Assembly (NCBI GenBank): GCA_965249175.1
Contig: OZ252227.1
Coordinates: 620,001 to 684,000 of the forward strand
Origin: CAZYFH01 sp965249175
GTDB lineage: Bacteria > Acidobacteriota > Vicinamibacteria > Vicinamibacterales > UBA8438
Reading direction: 5' to 3'
Length of the DNA stretch: 64,000 nt
The notes under the pieces: generated by a model
Databases searched by the model: none
What the model was told of the DNA's origin: nothing
What the model saw: the letters and a program-made list of their open reading frames with translations, nothing else
Made by a program: the position numbers and the translations under genes
In this document: piece by piece, positions 54,793 through 63,503 of the stretch
Layout: every line of letters starts with the position of its first letter
Numbering within the stretch: the first letter of the stretch is position 1

Positions 54793-55530
54793 GTGGCCGA
54801 TACTTCGCGATTCTCGGGTAAGGTCGCCCTCGTGACCGGTGGGTCGCGAGGCATCGGTTTCGCCGTCGCCGAGGCGCTCGTTGCGGGCGGCGCGATGGTC
54901 GTGGTGACCGGCCGAGACCAGGCGGCGTTGTCCGACGCTCACACGCGGCTGGCGGCGCTCGGCTCGGGCGCGGCCGATAGGGTTGCGATCGCGCGAGGCG
55001 ACCTGCGCGAGGAGTCGACGTCCGAGTGCGCCGTCCGCACCGCCATCGAGCGGTTCGACGGCCTCGATGTGCTGATCAACAACGCCGGGGTCGGACGCTT
55101 CGAGGACGTCGCGACCTTGTCTGGCGACGCGTGGCGTGAGGTTATCGAGACGAACCTGAACGCCGTCTTCTATTGCTGCCGCGCGGCAATCCCGCTCATG
55201 CGTCAGCGGGGTGGTGGCTGGATCGTCAACATCAGCAGTTTGGCGGGGAGTCACCCGTTCGCCACGGGTGCCGCCTACTGTGCGTCGAAGGCTGGCCTCG
55301 ACGCGTTCACGCTGGCCCTGATGCAGGAGCTCCGGCATGACGATATTCGGGTGAGTGTGGTGGCGCCCGGCTCGGTCGGCACCGCGTTCGCCGGTGGCGA
55401 CCGACATGCGGCCGCCCCGTGGAAGCTGACGGCGGCGGACGTTGCCCGGACCGTCATCGATCTGCTGAGCCACGAGACGCGGAGCCTGCCCAGCCGAATC
55501 GAATTGCGGCCGTCAAAGCCACGCAAATGA
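54793..55530 (+). CDS. Short-chain dehydrogenase/reductase
   Basis: The 245-residue classical SDR has the NAD(P) motif VALVTGGSRGIGFAVAEAL at residues ~10-28, the NNAGVG segment near 92, the catalytic serine in NISSLAGSHPF and the YxxxK pair in YCASKAGLDAF near 160. It oxidises or reduces an unknown hydroxyl/keto substrate. The start is GTG, 28 bases from the divergent MDH-like gene. Confidence 0.88.
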   Translation: MADTSRFSGKVALVTGGSRGIGFAVAEALVAGGAMVVVTGRDQAALSDAHTRLAALGSGAADRVAIARGDLREESTSECAVRTAIERFDGLDVLINNAGVGRFEDVATLSGDAWREVIETNLNAVFYCCRAAIPLMRQRGGGWIVNISSLAGSHPFATGAAYCASKAGLDAFTLALMQELRHDDIRVSVVAPGSVGTAFAGGDRHAAAPWKLTAADVARTVIDLLSHETRSLPSRIELRPSKPRK

Positions 55531-55565
55531 CGCTGAAACCGCCAAGGCGCGCTCCTGACTAGAAA

Positions 55566-57554
55566 ATGCTAGGCAAGCTCGACCACTTCAACCTCATCGC
55601 GGAGGCCGCGGGCGGTGGTCTCTGGCGAGCTTACCGCGCGCGCGACACGGTTCACGGACGGACCGTGCTCATCAAGGTGGCACCTGCTGAGTTGGCGGAG
55701 CCGGGTGCACGCCGCGAACGATTCCTGACCGCCGCGCGGCAGGCCGCGTCGCTCTCACACCCGAATCTCGCCACGGTGTTCGATGTCGGGGACAGCGTCG
55801 ACCCACCGTACCTCGTCATCGAGTTCGTGCCGGGTGAGACACTCGCCCAGGTCATGGCCGCCGGACCACAACATGTCCGCGCCGCGGTCGATCTCGGAAT
55901 CCAGCTCGCCGATGCGCTCGCCGAGGTGCACGGGCACGGGCTCGTGCACGGTGACGTGCGGCCCGATACGATTCGTGTCAGCCCGAAAGGCAACGCGAAG
56001 CTGCTCGAGGCCGGGCTGTCGGCGTGGACCCGAGGCGGCCGACTGCGTCATCCGGCGGCCGCCCGTGCCGAAGCGGACGCTGCGGTTGCGCTGGACACCG
56101 TTGCTTACTTCTCGCCGGAGCAGGCCCGTGGCGACGCTGTCGACGAGCGCTCCGACCTCTTCTCGCTCGGGGCGGTCCTGTACGAGATGCTCACGGGCGT
56201 CACCGCGTTTCGCAAGGGCAGCGTCGAGTCCACGCTGGCGAGTGTCCTCGACACGCGGCCACGCGAGCCGAGCGAGATCGATCCGAGCATTCCGGAGGAC
56301 CTCGACGCCGTGGTCCGACGCGCGCTCGCGAAGGCGCTAGACGAACGATTCCAGAGCGCCGCCTCCTTCGCCGCCGAGCTACGCGGCGTGGCCGCGATCC
56401 TCGACATTCGCAGTGGCGACAGCGAACCACCGGTCGTCATCGGGCGGAAGCGACGCGGATGGCAGGGGGCCGGTCTCCGCGCGGTTGCCGGGACGACGGC
56501 CGCCGTCATTGGCATCGGACTGGTCTGGTGGCTGGCCGGAGATGTCCTCCGTCGACAGGTCGACCAATGGCTCGGGCCGCCGCCGGCCGCGATCGTGGCG
56601 GTGATACCGCTCGAATTCGACGCCGACGCCTCAAGATACTACGCCGATGGGCTGAGCGAAGATCTCGCGGTGCGAATCGGTCAGCTGCCGGGGGTGTCGG
56701 TGGTCGGCCGCTCCGGCATGAGGGAGCGCCGCGGTCGTCCGCCTGCGGTCGTCGCCGAAGAGCTCCAGGCAGCGGTGCTCGTGCGCGGATCGGTGCGAAC
56801 GAGCGGAGACGCCGTCGCAGTGGAGCTCGAGCTCATCGATGCGACCGATGGGAGCTCGGTGTGGAAGGGCAGCGAGTCGGGTTCAGCCAGAACGATTCTG
56901 GCGACGCAGACCACGCTCGCCGAATCTGTCGCCGAGGTTCTGGGGGTCGAGCTCGCGCCGAGCGCGGCACGCGCACGCAAGAAATCGCTGCCGGTCAGCG
57001 AGGGTGCCTACGACCTCTACCTCCGCGGTCGTGACGCCGCCGCGCAACAGGACACCGGGCGCGCCATCGCGCTCTATGAGAGCGCGATCAGCGACGGCGA
57101 GGGCTTTGCCGAGCTGTACGCGGCATTGGCCTATGCGCTTCACGCCGAGACCGGGTCCGACGGGGCACACAGCGAACCAGGTCGCGTCCGCCTCGATGAG
57201 GTGGCAGCGTTGGCCGCCGTGTCGGACCGCGACCTGCCACACGCGCAGGTGGCCCGGGGAATGGCCGCCAGGAGTCGCGGGGAGGCCCTGACCTACTACC
57301 GTCAGGCAGCGGAGCTCGATCCGTCGTATGCCGTGCCGTACGCGATGATCGCGGTCCAGTTGGTCTCCGTCGACCCGCGTCTGTCCGAACGATTCGGGGC
57401 GCGCGCGGCTGCGCTCGATCCCGAGCTGACGAAGGTGCCCGTAACGGGTGACGCGCGGGTTCACGACGTCGACGACGGAGGCGGGCTGGGTGACTCCGAG
57501 CGGCAGCTGCTCGAGTCGCTGCTCGCGCGCGCGGTCCCGGGCGCCACGCGGTAA
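55566..57554 (+). CDS. Predicted serine/threonine pseudokinase with TolB-N/TPR-type periplasmic part
   Basis: Residues ~8-275 are a PknB-like kinase fold: lysine in VLIKVAP, FVPGETLAQVM, YFSPEQARGDAVDERSDLFS and LGAVLYEMLTG. The glycine loop is degenerate (AAGGGLWRAY), the catalytic loop reads VHGDVRPDTIRV (the metal Asn is Thr) and DFG is EAG, so phosphotransfer is doubtful. A membrane helix (AGTTAAVIGIGLVWWLA) near 315 is followed by a domain like those in adenylate-cyclase/CadC proteins (IPLEFDADASRYYADGLSED) and TPR-like helices. The FHA gene starts five bases after its stop. Confidence 0.82.
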   Translation: MLGKLDHFNLIAEAAGGGLWRAYRARDTVHGRTVLIKVAPAELAEPGARRERFLTAARQAASLSHPNLATVFDVGDSVDPPYLVIEFVPGETLAQVMAAGPQHVRAAVDLGIQLADALAEVHGHGLVHGDVRPDTIRVSPKGNAKLLEAGLSAWTRGGRLRHPAAARAEADAAVALDTVAYFSPEQARGDAVDERSDLFSLGAVLYEMLTGVTAFRKGSVESTLASVLDTRPREPSEIDPSIPEDLDAVVRRALAKALDERFQSAASFAAELRGVAAILDIRSGDSEPPVVIGRKRRGWQGAGLRAVAGTTAAVIGIGLVWWLAGDVLRRQVDQWLGPPPAAIVAVIPLEFDADASRYYADGLSEDLAVRIGQLPGVSVVGRSGMRERRGRPPAVVAEELQAAVLVRGSVRTSGDAVAVELELIDATDGSSVWKGSESGSARTILATQTTLAESVAEVLGVELAPSAARARKKSLPVSEGAYDLYLRGRDAAAQQDTGRAIALYESAISDGEGFAELYAALAYALHAETGSDGAHSEPGRVRLDEVAALAAVSDRDLPHAQVARGMAARSRGEALTYYRQAAELDPSYAVPYAMIAVQLVSVDPRLSERFGARAAALDPELTKVPVTGDARVHDVDDGGGLGDSERQLLESLLARAVPGATR

Positions 57555-57559
57555 CCCCT

Positions 57560-57859
57560 ATGCCTACCATGTGGATCCTGCGGTGCGCCGACGAGATGCG
57601 CGACCAGACGTTGCGCCTTCCCGCCGGGGCGATCAAGACGGTCGGTCGCGGCCCGCGTGCGGATTTCGCGGTTGAGGCCACGCTCCTGTCGCGGGTGCAC
57701 TGTCGGCTCACTTCAACGACGGACACCCTCGTCGTGGAAGACCTCGAAAGCACGAACGGGACGTTCATCAACGAACGCCGAGTGAGCCAGGCGGAGCTCG
57801 CCGAGGGTGATCGGGTCAGGATCGGACGCGTCGTTTTCGAAGTCTCGAAGGAATCTTAG
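57560..57859 (+). CDS. Stand-alone FHA-domain protein
   Basis: The 99-residue protein is a single forkhead-associated domain that binds phosphothreonine. It has IKTVGRGPRADFAV near residue 25, the phosphate-contact TLLSRVHCRLT near 45 and EDLESTNGTFINERRV near 63. It is coupled to the pseudokinase gene and is presumably its partner or reader. Its TAG stop lies in the first bases of the palindromic element at 57856-58019. Confidence 0.9.
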   Translation: MPTMWILRCADEMRDQTLRLPAGAIKTVGRGPRADFAVEATLLSRVHCRLTSTTDTLVVEDLESTNGTFINERRVSQAELAEGDRVRIGRVVFEVSKES

Positions 57860-58019
57860 GACCCTGACCGAAATAAGGTTGCCAACTCTGGACGCTGAGG
57901 CGTCCGGCTGGCAAGGCGCGAGTAGCGCGCATACCGGGCGTATGTAAGCGACGAGCAACACCGCCAGGCGGGATGCATCGGCGTTCAGATGGCAACCTTA
58001 TTTCGGTCAGGGTCCTTAA
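57856..58019. mobile_element. Palindromic MITE-like element with hairpin core
   Basis: The ends share a perfect 27-base inverted repeat beginning AGGACCCTGACCGAAATAAG (57858-57884 and 57990-58016). Inner arms CTGGACGC/GCGTTCAG and GAGGCGTCC/GGATGCATC continue the stem. The apical hairpin CATAC-CGGGC-GTATG is at 57930-57944. On the minus strand the core matches the elements at 35.8, 44.6 and 62.1 kb. It sits exactly between convergent genes: its left end holds the FHA stop (TAG) and its right end the hydrolase stop (TAA). Confidence 0.82.
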
Positions 58020-59691
58020 CGGAACACTTGCCTCAGCCAGTCGGCGAGCGACTCGACGACGCGCGGGGCCACTTGGGGGTCGCCGGAGCCCGCGCTCGGT
58101 TCGACGTCGGCGGAGGACGCCGACGTCAGCCGATGATCGATACCCGCGAGCCGGACCACGGCCACCGTTGACTCGCGTCGTGACCGCGCGGTCGCCGTTC
58201 GAACGAGGCGGTCGGCGTGGTAGGCGGGGACCCGCTGGTCGAGCTCGCCCTGGACCACGAGCATCGGCTGCCGCACCCGGCGGATCGCCGCATCTGGCTC
58301 GAATTCCAGAAACGATTTGAACGACGGCGTATCGGCTTGGCGCCGCAACGCATCGGGCACGTCGTCCCACGATCCGTCGCCGGTTACCGCCGCGTGGATG
58401 CGGCGCTGCAGGTCGCTCTTCTGTTGGCGCTCGGTTTCCGAAACCGCGAGACGCGTCAGTTCGCTCTGCTGCTGCTCGAGGACGAGATCGGCGCCGCCGA
58501 TTCCCGGCGTCGCGAGCAGCGCGACGGCGGCGATCTTGTCCTCGCGTGCCGCTGCCAGGAGGCCGACCCAGCCGCCCTCGCTGTAACCCACGACGGCGAT
58601 CTGATCGCGGTCCACATCATCGCGGTCGTCAAGATATCGGACGACCTCGCGCAGGTCCTCTGCGTAGTCGGCCAGCGTGGCGGATTCAGATCGGCCGCCG
58701 CTCTGCCCGATGCCGCGCTTGTCGTATCGAACGACGAGAAACCCGGCGTCCGAAAGACCGCGCGCCAGGTGACCGAAGATGGGAACGCCGAACATCGTGG
58801 CATCCCGATCGACTGGCGCTGAACCGGGTACCAGCACGACGGCCGGCCAACGACCGCCGGTAGGTGGATCGCGACCGCCGGGCGTGGTCACCGTCGCGGC
58901 GAGGCTGAACCCGCTGGATGGCACGCGCACATCCTCGTCGCCGGGCAATTTCAGGCTGGTCAATCGAGTCGAGACCGTCACGACGTCGTCCCGGGCGACA
59001 TCGAGACCTACGGACGGCAAACTGACCCGCAGCAGCCGTCGCCCCTCATCGGCCCAGACCTCGGCAGCAAGGGGCTGCTGTGGATCCATGAACGTGATGC
59101 GGTGGATCCGGGCCTCCAGCGTTCCCTCGGCCGTCTGGATATCTCGCACGAGCACGTCGTCGACGCGCACGCTGATCTGGCCGGTCGGCGCGATGTAGAC
59201 TGGCAACTCGTCGCCAGCCTCGGTCAGGCCAAGACGGACGGCGAGCGCTTCATAGCCGGCAAAAAAGAGCGGGGGGAGAGCCACCGCTTCGGGGTCGACC
59301 ACATCCTGGCTGCTCGTGTGGCGAGCGCCTTGATCGAACTCGTTGGCCGCGGTGCCGTCGGCGAAGGTCGTGCGGAGCGCAAACGTCGTCTCCGACCGCG
59401 TGCCTTCGATCGTCAGCCGCCGAGGACGCCACGACGCGTCGTACACCGCCTCGAAGAGCCGGGTCTGGAGGTTGATCGGTGCGAGATCTGACCGGTCGCA
59501 CGGATGGTCCAGCCGTCGCGGGTCCGGCTCACGACGGTACGTTCGAAACCGACGGGCGTCGAGCGAAGAAAGACGTTGAACGTCGCTTCGCCCGCGGTCG
59601 GCTCGAGCGGCGGCTGCGCGGAGGCGACGGCCGTCACGATCAACGTCGCGCACACGACGCCGGTGGCCGGAAACCGCACGTCGCTCAGCAT
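58016..59691 (-). pseudogene. Exported alpha/beta hydrolase with a frameshift
   Basis: The N-terminal frame from the ATG at 59691 encodes a signal peptide (VVCATLIVTAVASAQP) and a beta-rich start (ATFNVFLRSTPVGFERTVV). Near 59490 it must shift to the second frame, which continues APINLQTRLFEAVYDASWRP. The rest (~480 residues) includes LVVRYDKRGIGQSGG, the nucleophile motif VVGYSEGGWVG, and late acid/histidine regions VVQGELDQRVPAYH and LAGIDHRL. A one- or two-base indel or a sequencing error would explain it. The protein would be a periplasmic esterase/peptidase-like enzyme. The stop lies inside the MITE. Confidence 0.78.
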
Positions 59692-59718
59692 ATCATTGCG
59701 TTCGGCACGGCTTTCGGG

Positions 59719-60753
59719 ATGCACGGACAGGTCATGGAACCGCCACGCGGCTATCACAGCCTCCGGGAGGACGTCGGTCTGGTTGACCGATCGACGCGCG
59801 GCCTCATCGAGATGCGCGGCGGCGACCGAGCCGCCTTCCTCCAGGGCCTACTGACGAATGACATCGAGCGCATCGCGGCTCACGAGGGTTGCTATGCGCT
59901 CTACCTGACGCCCCAGGGGCGTATGATCGCCGATCTCGACGTCCTCAACGTCGGAGACTGGTTGCTGCTCGACGTCGACGGCGGTCTCACGAAGAAGTTG
60001 GTCGATCGGTTCGACGCGCTCGTATTCGCCGAGGACGTCCGCGTCGCGCACCTGCGCGACACCTGGACCAGCTATGGCATCTACGGCCCCGGCGCCGCGC
60101 GTCTGCTTTCGGAAGTGTCCGGCGCACCGATATCCGAGCTCGCTCTTTATCAGAGCCGTGCGATCACCGTGGGTGATGCGACGGCGCTCGTCGCGCGAAG
60201 CGACGCGATCGGGATTGCCGGTTATCACGTGCTGGGCGCGCGGGGCGCCGTCGCCGCGATTCGTGACGCGGTCAGCGAGGCCGGGGCGGCGGCGGTGGAT
60301 CCGGCGGCCGTCGAGGCGGTGCGGGTGGAATCCGGGCGGCCGCTGTTTGGTGCGGACATGGACACGGAGGCTATTCCGCTGGAAGCCGGGGTCGAGGACC
60401 GTGCGATCAGCTTCGACAAGGGGTGCTACGTCGGCCAGGAGGTGATCGTCCGGATTCTGCATCGCGGTCAAGGCCGCGTCGCGCGCCGGCTTGTCGGGCT
60501 GACGCTGTCCGCGAGTACCGAGGCCGATTCTGCCGGCGCGCCACGGCCGGGCACGACGCTGTGGGACGGCGAGAACGCCGTAGGACGGGTGACGAGCGCG
60601 GTGATCTCGCCCATGCTAGGTGTGCCGATCGCGCTGGGATATGTCGCGCGGCAACTTGCCGAGCCGGGCACGGAGGTCGAGGTCGGCGACGCCGGTACAA
60701 TGCGTGGCGCGGTCGTGACCGCGCTGCCGTTCGTTAGTCCTAGTCAGGGTTGA
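59719..60753 (+). CDS. ygfZ: YgfZ/GcvT-like folate-binding iron-sulfur repair protein
   Basis: The ~344-residue protein belongs to the YgfZ (IBA57-like) branch of the GcvT fold, which helps make or repair certain Fe-S enzymes using folate. The signature FDKGCYVGQEVIVRILHRGQ is near residue 235. The N-terminal region has RGLIEMRGGDRAAFLQGLLTNDI. The frame opens at 59479, but that part is antisense to the hydrolase. ATG codons at 59719 and 59734 are both plausible. It overlaps the convergent mutY by 14 bases. Confidence 0.88.
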   Translation: MHGQVMEPPRGYHSLREDVGLVDRSTRGLIEMRGGDRAAFLQGLLTNDIERIAAHEGCYALYLTPQGRMIADLDVLNVGDWLLLDVDGGLTKKLVDRFDALVFAEDVRVAHLRDTWTSYGIYGPGAARLLSEVSGAPISELALYQSRAITVGDATALVARSDAIGIAGYHVLGARGAVAAIRDAVSEAGAAAVDPAAVEAVRVESGRPLFGADMDTEAIPLEAGVEDRAISFDKGCYVGQEVIVRILHRGQGRVARRLVGLTLSASTEADSAGAPRPGTTLWDGENAVGRVTSAVISPMLGVPIALGYVARQLAEPGTEVEVGDAGTMRGAVVTALPFVSPSQG

Positions 60754-61420
60754 ACGGGAACGATTTGCAGATCGGCCGCATGGGACAGACGAGACACCGT
60801 GGCTTGCGCGCCACGCAGACCATCGCTCCGAGATCCATCAACGCCTGATTGAAGTCGAACACGTTGCGGCGTGGGAGCAGGGCTCTCGACAGGTCCCAGA
60901 GGCGCCGCCGCATTGCGTGAGCCGACGGATTGCCCCGCCCTACGAACACTCGAAACAACACCCGCGCCACGTTGGTGTCGACGATCGATGCTCTCTGTCC
61001 AAACGCGAAGCTTCGGACCGCTCCAACCGTGTAGTCGCCGAGACCCTTGAAGGTCCGGAGCGCGGCTGCATCGGAGGGTAGGGCTCCGCCATAGTCAGTC
61101 ACGACCTCGCGGGCGATGGCGTGGAGTCGCTTGGGACGCGCGTTGTATCCGAGCGGGTACCAGGTGTGTGTCGCCTGCTTTTCGGTTGCCGCGGCGAGCG
61201 CGTGGAACGAGGGGAATCGATCGAGCCACTCAGCGTATTTCGGGAGGACCCGGTCTACCTGTGTCTGCTGCAGCATCACCTCCGACACGAGAATCCGGTA
61301 GGGGTCGCGGGTCTTTCGCCACGGCAGGTCCCGTCCGTGTCGACCGTACCAACCGAGCAGTCGGCGACGAAACCGCCGGCGAACCGCCGGGTCCGGCAGT
61401 GTGGTGGATTGACCGCGCAT
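60740..61420 (-). CDS. mutY: Short MutY-like A/G-specific adenine glycosylase
   Basis: The ~226-residue protein is an HhH-GPD DNA glycosylase. The catalytic glutamate segment is ILVSEVMLQQTQVDRVLPKY near residue 45, the helix-hairpin-helix segment is TFKGLGDYTVGAVRSFAFGQ, the catalytic aspartate is in IVDTNVARVL, and the [4Fe-4S] cysteines fit C-x6-C-x2-C-x5-C (CVARKPRCLVCPMRPIC). It stops at the cluster and lacks the ~120-residue NUDIX-like domain that recognises 8-oxoG in full MutY. The ATG at 61420 is chosen. The upstream frame to 61705 is arginine-rich shadow. Confidence 0.85.
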   Translation of the reverse strand: MRGQSTTLPDPAVRRRFRRRLLGWYGRHGRDLPWRKTRDPYRILVSEVMLQQTQVDRVLPKYAEWLDRFPSFHALAAATEKQATHTWYPLGYNARPKRLHAIAREVVTDYGGALPSDAAALRTFKGLGDYTVGAVRSFAFGQRASIVDTNVARVLFRVFVGRGNPSAHAMRRRLWDLSRALLPRRNVFDFNQALMDLGAMVCVARKPRCLVCPMRPICKSFPFNPD

Positions 61421-61464
61421 GTCGTGCCTTGAACGGGGAACGGGGAACATCGATAATCGAGGCC

Positions 61465-62004
61465 GTGCCACTCTACACCGGCGCCGGAGATCGCGGTGAG
61501 ACGTCGTTCTTCGCCGGCGCGCAGGTCTCGAAGGCGGATGCGCGGGTTGCGGCCTACGGCGAGGTGGACGAGCTGAACGCCGCGCTGGGGATAGCGGTGT
61601 CGTTCGGGATGGACTCCGACCTGCGGGAGATCGTGATCGCCACGCAGCACCACCTGTTCGCGTTGGGTGCGCGACTCGCCGACCCTGGCTCCCGCATTGC
61701 CGCACGCGTTGCCAAGGCGAACATCACCGAGGCCGACGTCAAGCAGCTCGAGCAGTGGATCGACGAGCTCGACGCGGCGGTGCCCAAGCTCAGGAGCTTC
61801 ATTCTTCCCGGTGGCATCCGCACCGCGGCCTCGTTGCATCTTGCGCGAACAGTCTGTCGCCGGGCGGAGCGCTGTATTGTCGGGTTGGGCGTCGATCTCG
61901 TGGATCCGGTGATGTTGAAGTACATCAACCGGCTGTCGGACTTGCTGTTCGTCCTCGCGCGTGCGGCCAACCACAGGGCCAATGTCGCCGAAGTGGAGTG
62001 GTAG
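61465..62004 (+). CDS. ATP:cob(I)alamin adenosyltransferase (PduO type)
   Basis: The 179-residue protein begins VPLYTGAGDRGETSFFAG, the PduO-type ATP-binding motif. It has LRSFILPGGIRTAASLHLAR near residue 110, TVCRRAERCIV near 130 and YINRLSDLLFVLAR near 153, which are the conserved blocks of this family. It makes adenosylcobalamin. The GTG at 61465 is the only sensible start, since the frame upstream is antisense to mutY. A hairpin repeat begins immediately after the stop. Confidence 0.92.
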   Translation: MPLYTGAGDRGETSFFAGAQVSKADARVAAYGEVDELNAALGIAVSFGMDSDLREIVIATQHHLFALGARLADPGSRIAARVAKANITEADVKQLEQWIDELDAAVPKLRSFILPGGIRTAASLHLARTVCRRAERCIVGLGVDLVDPVMLKYINRLSDLLFVLARAANHRANVAEVEW

Positions 62005-62112
62005 CATTCGGCGGCCGATGCATCCCGTCCTGCGGCGTTGCTTCCTCGGTCACAGACTGCCTGTCTGCTCCCTCGTCGCGCCTTGCAGGACGGGCGCCTC
62101 GACCGCCGAATG
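62005..62112. repeat. Minimal copy of the covarying hairpin element
   Basis: Outer arms CATTCGGCGG/CCGCCGAATG (62005-62014 and 62103-62112) and a perfect stem CCCGTCCTGC/GCAGGACGGG (62024-62033 and 62085-62094) enclose the apical hairpin CAGAC-TGCCT-GTCTG (62053-62067). The intervening GGCGTTGCTTCCTCGGTCA and CTCCCTCGTCGCGCCTT are shared with the other copies. There is no IS-like terminal repeat, so this is the simplest form. It starts at the base after the adenosyltransferase stop. Confidence 0.78.
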
Positions 62113-62114
62113 GA

Positions 62115-62148
62115 GCGGCCGCGGGGTTCGGGGCGAAGCCCCGTCTAA
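62115..62148. repeat. REP-like GC hairpin, inverted copy
   Basis: The reverse complement of the 5-prime half of the repeats at 26965 and 27060: a G-rich arm, hairpin GGGGC-GAA-GCCCC (62130-62142) and GTCTAA. On the minus strand its TTAGAC edge supplies the TAG stop of the hypothetical gene ending at 62145. With the preceding element it fills the gap between two convergent genes. Confidence 0.65.
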
Positions 62149-62948
62149 GTAGGCGCCTCGTCGCTGAAGAGGTAAGAGAACGCCCCCGCGCGGGTTGGCG
62201 CGGCACTGGGCGGCTCCGCCATGTCGGCCCCGAGGGCCAACAGATTCCCGACGATGTCGTCCGGGCCCAACGACCACGCCGCGCCGGTGAGCCCGAGCGA
62301 GAACGCCGTCGGCTGATTCCAGACGCTGCCGGCGCTCGCGAGGAGCTCGGCCGACGCTTCCGTCATCCGCAGCTGGCGTTCGAGCAGCGAGGCCTGCTTC
62401 GTCATCCGGCGAATCGACGGTTTGATGGACGAAGCCGCGGAGGTTGCGGGTGAAGCGTTGATACGCCTCACGGTGCTCTCCCCGGAACGTGAGCACCTCG
62501 TCGATGGGAACCGCGCTCTGGTCGACGCCCACCGGTTGCATGTCAAGCGACACCACAGGGGCCAGCTCCTGGTAGATGATTTCCGCCAGCCCGCCGTCGC
62601 TCATGTATCCGAACTGGGAGTACGCGAGCGCCTGAAACGCCGTCGGCCGCGCCGCGAGCTCGTCGAGCGCACCCGAGGCGATCAGGTCCGTCAGCGCATC
62701 GGCAACCGTCTTCGCCCCCGGGGGTCGACGAACGCACTGAGATCGACGATCTGCAGCAACCCGTCCTCTTGGAGACGCGACGCGACATTCTCGTCACCCT
62801 CGAATGGGCTCGCGCGCGCGAACTCGGGCGAGAGCAGCACGATGCCGTCGAAGAAGAGGATCAGGTTCTTCAGCCAGTTGCTCTTCGACCAGACCGGGTT
62901 CGGATAGTAAAAGGCCCACTCTGGCAGCCGATCGGTCATCGCGCTCAT
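62145..62948 (-). pseudogene. Hypothetical protein gene with two frameshifts
   Basis: Three overlapping frames make one protein of about 265 residues. Frame one, from the ATG at 62948, reads PEWAFYYPNPVWSKSNWLKN to LQEDGLLQIVDLSAFVDP. At a C5G5 run near 62720-62730 it moves to a second frame reading AKTVADALTDLIASGALDEL and IIYQELAPVVSLDMQPVGVD. Near 62425 it moves to a third, reading RRMTKQASLLERQLRMTEAS and FSYLFSDEAPT. No family is recognised. The first shift at a homopolymer suggests a sequencing error. The start overlaps the upstream gene's stop (ATGA), so the locus is an operon. Confidence 0.7.
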
Positions 62949-63433
62949 CGATCGCCCGACTCTATCGTGCCCTTCACCGCGCCAAACACGCGGCGCGCCA
63001 GATCCTGGGAGATCCGCTCTCGAATCGCGCCGCACTCCACCAGTACGGTGTCATCGCCCGTGTCGATGGACACATCCCAGCGGTCGCGGGACAGGCCGTC
63101 AGGCCGGTCCTCGACCACCTCGGCCGGCAGCACGTTGCCCTCGTACCCTCGCGCGATGCTCGCGGCGATTGGAGCCCCGTTGATCAGCACGCGGGCGGCT
63201 TTGATCGTTGGTTTCGGGATGGACCGGTCTCCGTAATGGAACGCGCCGGAATCTTCGGTGAACAACGTGAGGCCGTCGTCGGTCGGGATCTCAGCCAGGA
63301 CGATCTGACCGCGCGTCTGGACGTCGCGTAGTTGCCGTTTTCGATTCCGGCGATCCCTGGTCAATGACGTCGCAAGTCTGAGCGCGACGATCACCAGAAA
63401 GATGGCCAGCACACCGGCGGCGATGTCGCGCAT
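62945..63433 (-). CDS. Membrane-anchored hypothetical protein
   Basis: The 162-residue protein has one N-terminal membrane helix (AAGVLAIFLVIVALRLATSL) and a basic stop-transfer segment. A soluble domain follows with VLAEIPTDDGLTLFTEDSGAF, PTIKAARVLINGAPIAASI and VLVECGAIRERISQDLARRV. The function is unknown. It is coupled by a four-base overlap to the frameshifted gene downstream and is divergent from the carbamoyltransferase gene. Confidence 0.7.
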   Translation of the reverse strand: MRDIAAGVLAIFLVIVALRLATSLTRDRRNRKRQLRDVQTRGQIVLAEIPTDDGLTLFTEDSGAFHYGDRSIPKPTIKAARVLINGAPIAASIARGYEGNVLPAEVVEDRPDGLSRDRWDVSIDTGDDTVLVECGAIRERISQDLARRVFGAVKGTIESGDR

Positions 63434-63503
63434 GCCGCTTCATCGTACCAGACGCGTACAATGGATCCGGCGGCGCGCGCGACGTCAGCGTGCGTTCCAC
63501 GGC

